From contig JBEIQE010000019.1 of the NCBI GenBank assembly GCA_040376705.1, forward strand, positions 1 to 37,208: DNA of 37,208 nt, given 5' to 3'. Every line of letters starts with the position of its first letter. Within the stretch, counting starts at the first letter, position 1. Under the pieces are notes generated by a model. That model was not told the origin of the DNA and made no database searches. It worked only from the letters and a program-made list of their open reading frames with translations. Shown here piece after piece: positions 33,266 to 37,208 of this stretch. The stretch comes from JBEIQE01 sp040376705 (lineage in GTDB: Bacteria; Pseudomonadota; Alphaproteobacteria; UBA2400). A program made the position numbers and the translations under genes.

Positions 33266-34897
33266 ATGAAGCTTCAGGAAAAACCGCAACCGCACCGCAG
33301 CAAATCGGTGATCGCGCTTATGGCCAAGCGCACCCCCATGGCCCTCGAGCCCCATATGGGGCCCGAAGCCGTGCGCCATATGCGCGAGACCTGCCAATAC
33401 CTGCCAGCCCTTAAGCCCGGCAGCCTTGAAGCGCAAATCATCGAGCACATCCATAATGGGGAAGAGCAGGAGGCGCTCGATCTGCTCGATCAGGGCGCTA
33501 ACCCCCGTGCGGAAGATGAGGTGGGCCTCACCCTGCTGCACCACTCAGGTGCTGCGGGTATGCTCATTCTGACCGACCGGTTAATGGATAAAGGTGCCTA
33601 CGCCGATGCGTTCAGCATCATGGATGAGTCGGTGCTGAGTTATGTCATTCTCATGAATGCCGAAGGGCCTGGTTACAGCCACAAGCCACAGCCTGAGCGC
33701 GGCAATGGCAAGAACAATATTCTCGCGGTTGTTGACCGCCTTATTCGCCGCCGTCCAGACCTTGAGCAGCCGGATGACGAGGGCAATACTGCCGCGCTGC
33801 ACACCGCACATATCGGCGATATGGATGTGATGGCGCGCCTTAAGCAGGCGGGGGCTAACCTCAAGCACTGCAACCATGTTGGTGCTGATGTTACGTGCAA
33901 GAGCGCGCAGGCTGGCCATTACATGATGATCGAGCAGTACCAGCACTGGGGCATTGACCCGCGCCCGCGCGATGATGCCGATTTATCTGCACGCGATATC
34001 GCGGCGGCACTGGTGAGCGTCGATACCCATAATAGCTGGCGGTATATCCGCTGTGCTCAACTGCTCGCCCGTGGCGAAGTGATGGCTGAGGCGCGCGAGA
34101 TCGCCAAAATGCCACTTATTGGTGCTGACCTGACACGCGTGATTGATAACGTCAACGCTTACCGTCAGGTACATGAAAACGCGCTCAAGCAGTCGGATAA
34201 TGCTTTGGCGCAAACCTCGCTGGCGATTGTAAGCGAGATGTGCGGATTCGAGCCCATCCATCCCGATAGTCTCGAGATGTTCATGCTCAGCAAGGCAGTA
34301 AATAACGAGCATGACTTTTTGCTCGCCACGCTTGAGCGCGGGGCGGATGCCAGCGCGACCGACCCCTTTGGCCGCACCGGTATTATCCTGCAGGCTATGC
34401 GCGGCTTCCACACCGGTATGAGCCCGCTTAAGCACTTGGGCTGCGATATTAATGCGCAGGATGCCATGCTCGAAAGCGCATTGCATTGTTCGGCCATGGC
34501 TCAAAGCCGTGATGCTGTGCGTACGGTACTTGCGCTTGGCGGCAATCCGCTGGCCAGAAACTGGAAGGGGCTTACCCCACGCCAGCAGATGATCCTGCAT
34601 TACGCAACGCCAGTAAGCGATGATTTCAACCCGTTGTCAGGCCGGGAAGAGCAGGTGGTTCGTAGCGCCGAGGATATCACCCGCTTGTTGGGGGCGGTGG
34701 TGCTGAGTGTTGAGGAAACCACCAAGGGGACCAAACCGGGTGCTGCGCCGTTTGTGGCGGTCATCAGTGGTGGGGAGGTGCCAAAAGGGCCAGACCCCGT
34801 GATTCTCTCATGGCTGGAAATGGCCGAAAGCCGCTGGCTGCGGGGCGAGGCTAATTATCAGGCATCGCTAAGGGCTAAAAAAGCGGCACCAAACTAA
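33266..34897 (+). CDS. Large ankyrin-repeat-like protein
   Basis: The 543-residue protein contains several degenerate ankyrin-type repeats. Examples are the segment around residues 65-100 (EALDLLDQGANPRAEDEVGL, TLLHHSG), another near 170-215 (QPDDEGNTAALHTAHIGDMD, LKQAGANLKHCNHVGADVT) and a third region near 360-450. There is no signal peptide or membrane segment. Ankyrin domains bind proteins, and in host-associated bacteria they occur in secreted effectors, but nothing here proves secretion. The start at 33266 follows agggag with a rather long spacer; an in-frame Met 18 residues later is an alternative. Confidence 0.8.
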   Translation: MKLQEKPQPHRSKSVIALMAKRTPMALEPHMGPEAVRHMRETCQYLPALKPGSLEAQIIEHIHNGEEQEALDLLDQGANPRAEDEVGLTLLHHSGAAGMLILTDRLMDKGAYADAFSIMDESVLSYVILMNAEGPGYSHKPQPERGNGKNNILAVVDRLIRRRPDLEQPDDEGNTAALHTAHIGDMDVMARLKQAGANLKHCNHVGADVTCKSAQAGHYMMIEQYQHWGIDPRPRDDADLSARDIAAALVSVDTHNSWRYIRCAQLLARGEVMAEAREIAKMPLIGADLTRVIDNVNAYRQVHENALKQSDNALAQTSLAIVSEMCGFEPIHPDSLEMFMLSKAVNNEHDFLLATLERGADASATDPFGRTGIILQAMRGFHTGMSPLKHLGCDINAQDAMLESALHCSAMAQSRDAVRTVLALGGNPLARNWKGLTPRQQMILHYATPVSDDFNPLSGREEQVVRSAEDITRLLGAVVLSVEETTKGTKPGAAPFVAVISGGEVPKGPDPVILSWLEMAESRWLRGEANYQASLRAKKAAPN

Positions 34898-34921
34898 AAA
34901 GCCCGGATTTAAAGTCCGGGC
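34896..34921 (-). terminator. Terminator for the small reverse-strand gene
   Basis: GCCCGGA (34901-34907) pairs with TCCGGGC (34915-34921). On the reverse strand the hairpin is followed by TTTTT (34900-34896), so it most likely ends the reverse-strand gene. The forward strand has only cctctc after the hairpin, but the structure could still slow transcription from the ankyrin gene. Confidence 0.8.
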
Positions 34922-34948
34922 CTCTCAGAATTCGTGCTGCATCTTGAA

Positions 34949-35173
34949 TTAGGCGAGCGCTTCGCTCGGCATCATGATGCTGTGGCTGGGGCGACGTACG
35001 GCCTTGCGGCGTGCGCTGCGCTCCTGATTGAGGGAGAGGGAGGCCAGCTCCTGTAGGGCGCGCTTGAGCATCAACTGCTCCTTGGCGTCCTCACGGTCGG
35101 TAACGACCATGTCAGAGAGGCGGTTTTCTACCATATCAATTACTAGTTCGATTGACGGCTTTGACAGGCTCAT
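34949..35173 (-). CDS. Hypothetical small helical protein
   Basis: The 74-residue product is unrecognised. It starts MSLSKPSIELVIDMVENRLS and is rich in Leu, Glu and Arg, so largely helical. A basic stretch (RSARRKAVRRPSHS) lies near the C-terminus. The ribosome-binding site is weak. Support comes from the open frame with a terminator just downstream. It could be a small nucleic-acid-binding or regulatory protein, but I cannot name a family. Confidence 0.55.
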   Translation of the reverse strand: MSLSKPSIELVIDMVENRLSDMVVTDREDAKEQLMLKRALQELASLSLNQERSARRKAVRRPSHSIMMPSEALA

Positions 35174-35286
35174 GCTCTTTACCCCGCAGTAATGTTAATG
35201 ACCCTTTACTATGTTGAGTTTGCACCAGAATTAGATAAAAAATGCTGAATCAAAGTACTCATTTTTGCTCTATTTTATTGCTAGTC

Positions 35287-35295
35287 TGTGGATAA
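35287..35295 (-). promoter_or_regulatory. Perfect DnaA-box match
   Basis: TGTGGATAA is the complement of the consensus DnaA box TTATCCACA. A partial second match, TGTGGAGAT, follows at 35299-35307. An AT-rich stretch lies directly upstream. One exact box can arise by chance, so a role in replication or DnaA regulation is only possible. Confidence 0.45.
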
Positions 35296-35344
35296 CTCTG
35301 TGGAGATTCAGTACTTAGAAAGAAAGCCCCTAAGATCCGGCAAT

Positions 35345-35361
35345 GAGTCTTAATAAGACTC
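35345..35361. repeat. 17-base palindrome
   Basis: GAGTCTTA at 35345-35352 and TAAGACTC at 35354-35361 are perfect inverted repeats around a single central A. The compact dyad resembles a protein operator, although no regulated gene can be assigned. Confidence 0.6.
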
Positions 35362-35452
35362 GGTCCGATATTAACCATGATGGAAATATTTGGCCTTCGC
35401 CAATGTTTATGTTAGATAGGCGCCTCGCTGGTGGGGTAAAACCCGCGAGTGA

Positions 35453-35498
35453 ATAGCCGGACCAAGACGTGGCCGAGTGCCCGCGCTGCTTGCAGCGC
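35453..35498 (+). pseudogene. Decayed copy of the tRNA-Ser 5' half
   Basis: Positions 35453-35479 match 35539-35565 at 24 of 27 bases, including AGACGTGGCCGAGTG of the tRNA-Ser acceptor and D-arm. The only differences are a cca-for-tgg triplet, which removes the first two acceptor G residues. After the D-arm the copy breaks off into a perfect hairpin GCGCTGC-TT-GCAGCGC (35483-35498). No anticodon or T-arm is present. The offset of 86 bases is close to one tRNA length. Confidence 0.7.
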
Positions 35499-35548
35499 AA
35501 GATAAAAGGGCATGAAGTTACGGGTAAGTTGGTTATATATAGCCGGAT

Positions 35549-35640
35549 GGAGACGTGGCCGAGTGGCTGAAGGCGATGGTTTGCTAAACCATTATACGGG
35601 TTACACTGTATCGAGGGTTCGAATCCCTCCGTCTCCGCCA
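35549..35640 (+). tRNA. tRNA-Ser (GCU anticodon)
   Basis: GGAGACG (35549-35555) pairs with CGTCTCC (35630-35636), followed by encoded GCCA (discriminator G plus CCA). The anticodon stem ATGGT/ACCAT holds the loop TTGCTAA with anticodon GCT at 35583-35585, which reads AGC and AGU. A long variable arm (class II) precedes the T-arm with GGTTCGAATCC. All of these are serine tRNA features. A perfect terminator follows at once. Confidence 0.96.
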
Positions 35641-35675
35641 CTAAAAAGGGCTCCCCTCAAGGGAGCCCTTTTTAG
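35641..35675 (+). terminator. Terminator after tRNA-Ser
   Basis: CTAAAAAGGGCTCCC (35641-35655) pairs perfectly with GGGAGCCCTTTTTAG (35661-35675) over the loop CTCAA. The fifteen-base stem with flanking A and T runs can act in both directions. Confidence 0.9.
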
Positions 35676-35715
35676 TGGCCGTAGCCGGAGGCGTTGAAGA
35701 CCCTTACAGGTTCGA

Positions 35716-35801
35716 CTTAACAGTCCAGTGGACTGTTAAGCGCGAGGAGAGAAGCTCCGCAGTCCGCTTGCGGATGAAAACAAACTTTGAGTTTGTTTTC
35801 A
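35716..35801. repeat. Cluster of three palindromes downstream of tRNA-Ser
   Basis: First, CTTAACAGTCCA (35716-35727) and TGGACTGTTAAG (35729-35740) form a 12-base stem with a one-base centre. Second, TCCGCA (35756-35761) pairs with TGCGGA (35769-35774). Third, TGAAAACAAACT (35775-35786) pairs with AGTTTGTTTTCA (35790-35801) over a three-base loop. The tight stems resemble a mobile palindromic element or a recombination site. No gene overlaps them. Confidence 0.7.
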
Positions 35802-35855
35802 CAATCCTATTCTTCTTGGTATGTCTTCTAAAGAGCTTATCGACGGGAGAGTAGA

Positions 35856-36608
35856 ATGAATTTATTTTCCAACTTTCAAAATACGATTTCCGAGCTTGAA
35901 AAGATTTTAGAAGAACTTGAGAAAGAATTTCCTGCCCCTCGACAGGTGACATATGGAAATAGTTTTCGATATCGATACGCTCCTTCAGAGAAAAGCGATA
36001 TTCTCGCTTCCTTTTTAAAGTCAGTAAGAATTATTAGCTTGCTCAATGCATCGATGGTTCTGATGGAAAACGGATATATTCAAGAAATCTATATATTAGG
36101 TCGCGCAATTGATGAAGCTTCTGAAGATATACATTTTTTAGGGATGCAAATAGGCGAGACGGGCACGTCGAAAAATCAGCAAACTTTATTGAGAGATTTT
36201 TACCAGGAACTATTAACCGATCCAGATGACCCTTTATCAATCTCAAAAAGCCAAGCCGTGCAACGACGTCAAATTCAAGAGGCTTTAGGTGATGCACATG
36301 GCTCAAGCGGGGCTGACAGGGTTAAACTAGTGGCTCGTTCGATATATAGAATTTTCTCTGGATTTGCGCATGGTTCTTTCCCTGCGATAATGGAATTATA
36401 TGGTTCTAAATTCCATTTTAGAGGGATGTTAAATACGCCGCGTATTGAGGAATGTGTTGAGAATTTTTCAAATTATATTTACAGAGCGATTTTGTCATTG
36501 ATGATTGTTGCTTCTAGATTAGGAAGAAAAGATTTATTGGAATTGCTAGAAAATATTAGAATAAGATTCGTTGATGATACGAGTTGTGTGGGGCAAGTGA
36601 GTTTATAA
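35856..36608 (+). CDS. AT-rich orphan gene, possible HEPN-like protein
   Basis: The 250-residue product is not assigned to a family. It starts MNLFSNFQNTISELEKILEE after a gggagag ribosome-binding site. It is mostly helical, with a charged N-terminal coiled-coil-like region and a C-terminal helical bundle. The segment YRIFSGFAHGSFPAI contains R-x6-H, within the R-x4-6-H spacing seen in HEPN nucleases and in some DUF5677-type proteins; this is suggestive only. It is clearly more AT-rich than its neighbours and uses different codons. Its place after the tRNA-Ser terminator and palindromes suggests horizontal transfer. Confidence 0.75.
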   Translation: MNLFSNFQNTISELEKILEELEKEFPAPRQVTYGNSFRYRYAPSEKSDILASFLKSVRIISLLNASMVLMENGYIQEIYILGRAIDEASEDIHFLGMQIGETGTSKNQQTLLRDFYQELLTDPDDPLSISKSQAVQRRQIQEALGDAHGSSGADRVKLVARSIYRIFSGFAHGSFPAIMELYGSKFHFRGMLNTPRIEECVENFSNYIYRAILSLMIVASRLGRKDLLELLENIRIRFVDDTSCVGQVSL

Positions 36609-36645
36609 TCAATATCCCTGTAGATTAGCATGTGGAGTATTTGTT

Positions 36646-37155
36646 ATGGAAAAACAGAAAGTAATGCTCCCCCCGCCATTCCCCATGCTCGACACCATTT
36701 TTGCGGAGCTTGCGCGTTTACAGCTGCCTACCAACCTGCAGTGCGATCATATCTGCTACCGTGTAGCAACGCAGGCGCGGTATGAGGAGCTTAAGACACA
36801 GCTGGCGGCCGAGGGCGAGTTGAAATCAGAAGCCATCATCTACGGGCGGCCAATTGCCACCTTCAAGCTCTATGCGCCTTATGTATACAACGGCCATCAT
36901 ATAGAGGCGCTCGAGCTACCTGCGCCCAAGCCGGGTACTGATTATAAAGAGGGTTGGGAGCATGCCGAGTTCGTCACCGGCGAGCCGCTTGATAGCTTCA
37001 TGGCGCAGCACCCGCTAGTGGCCTTCGATACTCGCGTGGTTAACAAGCAGCTGAACCCCGAAGTGGCAGTCAGGATTACGCCGCAATATCAGGCCAAGTT
37101 CCATCCCACATCGCTGCTTGATGTTATAAAGGTCGAGAAGTTGTTGGGTCTGTAG
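36646..37155 (+). CDS. YecM-like (VOC superfamily) protein
   Basis: The 169-residue product resembles YecM, a metal-site VOC-fold protein of unknown function. The pattern CDHICYRVATQARYEELKTQ, then YGRPIATFKLYAPYVYNGHH and GWEHAEFVTGEPLDSF shows the spaced His and Glu residues (DHICYR, IEALELPAP, EHAEFV) typical of this fold. Composition is like the rest of the chromosome, so the AT-rich insert ends just before it. The 38 bases between the genes contain no terminator. Confidence 0.85.
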   Translation: MEKQKVMLPPPFPMLDTIFAELARLQLPTNLQCDHICYRVATQARYEELKTQLAAEGELKSEAIIYGRPIATFKLYAPYVYNGHHIEALELPAPKPGTDYKEGWEHAEFVTGEPLDSFMAQHPLVAFDTRVVNKQLNPEVAVRITPQYQAKFHPTSLLDVIKVEKLLGL

Positions 37156-37176
37156 CCATATAAATCAGCTATATGG
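37156..37176. repeat. Short hairpin after the YecM-like gene
   Basis: CCATATA (37156-37162) pairs with TATATGG (37170-37176) over a seven-base loop. There is no T-run, and the window ends 32 bases later, so its role cannot be judged. Confidence 0.4.
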
Positions 37177-37208
37177 TCGCGAGATTAGTCCTCAGCCAGT
37201 GTGCAGCC

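Larger units (their letters stand above)
35174..35548. other. Intergenic region with palindromes and DnaA-box match
   Basis: These 375 bases hold no credible gene. The open frame on the reverse strand through here is an artefact of the tRNA-Ser complement. Positions 35205-35285 are strongly AT-rich. Then come a DnaA-box match, a 17-base palindrome, a hairpin CTCGC/GCGAG (35425-35450), and a copy of the tRNA-Ser 5' end with a GCGCTGC/GCAGCGC hairpin. Confidence 0.7.

Noticed and set aside
35330..35641. Reverse-strand open frame over tRNA-Ser (starts MAETEGFEPSI)
   Set aside because: This is a well-known artefact: the complement of a serine tRNA translates to this kind of sequence. The tRNA explains it fully.
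35704..35952. 82-residue reverse open frame after tRNA-Ser
   Set aside because: It crosses the palindrome cluster and the start of the AT-rich gene and has no start support.

Overview
The window is a chromosomal segment of a bacterium, most likely an alphaproteobacterium of moderate GC content. The main evidence is gene content and order: the tuf/S10/spc/alpha ribosomal-protein supercluster without rpmJ or rpsD in the alpha part, a degP-rarA-crcB-rluC-HAD phosphatase-ATP12 run typical of Alphaproteobacteria, an ATP12-type F1-ATPase assembly factor, and a propionyl/acyl-CoA carboxylase operon with separate alpha and beta subunits. I cannot place it below class with confidence.

Layout. 1-9890: the 3' end of tuf, then 21 tightly packed ribosomal protein genes (rpsJ-rplC-rplD-rplW-rplB-rpsS-rplV-rpsC-rplP-rpmC-rpsQ-rplN-rplX-rplE-rpsN-rpsH-rplF-rplR-rpsE-rpmD-rplO), closed by a terminator hairpin. 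10057-13257: a separate unit with its own leader, secY-adk, followed by a phosphotransferase and a DUF1653 protein that do not normally sit here. A reverse-strand gene (13656-13177) with an internally duplicated product overlaps the DUF1653 gene tail to tail. 13763-16436: rpsM-rpsK-rpoA-rplQ, with structured leaders before rpsM and rplQ that share a hairpin, and a terminator after rplQ.

16494-20037: small and poorly known proteins (an orphan 120-residue protein with its own terminator, an FMN-binding split-barrel protein, a helical hypothetical protein, an AIM24/TIGR00266 protein, a Cys-patterned lipoprotein and an unknown 210-residue protein). 20089-25542: periplasmic protease, RarA ATPase, fluoride channel CrcB, RluC-type pseudouridine synthase, HAD phosphatase and ATP12, five of them overlapping by 4-8 bases. 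25523-26158 (reverse): secreted YceI protein. 26231-30963: pccB, an SCP2 protein, an S51-like peptidase, pccA and acylphosphatase. 30960-33136 (reverse): pyruvate kinase followed by two small membrane proteins. 33266-34897: a large ankyrin-repeat-like protein.

34898-36610 looks most like accessory DNA. It holds a small helical reverse-strand gene, a 375-base intergenic stretch with a perfect DnaA-box match and several palindromes, a decayed copy of the 5' half of tRNA-Ser, the intact tRNA-Ser(GCU) with a perfect terminator, a dense cluster of palindromes, and one AT-rich gene of unknown function with a HEPN-like R-x6-H motif. A YecM-like gene with native composition follows to the end of the window. 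The best candidates for something undescribed are this tRNA-Ser locus and its AT-rich cargo gene, the shared hairpin leaders of rpsM and rplQ, and the lipoprotein with mirror-symmetric cysteine spacing. No CRISPR array, rRNA, transposase or integrase is visible.
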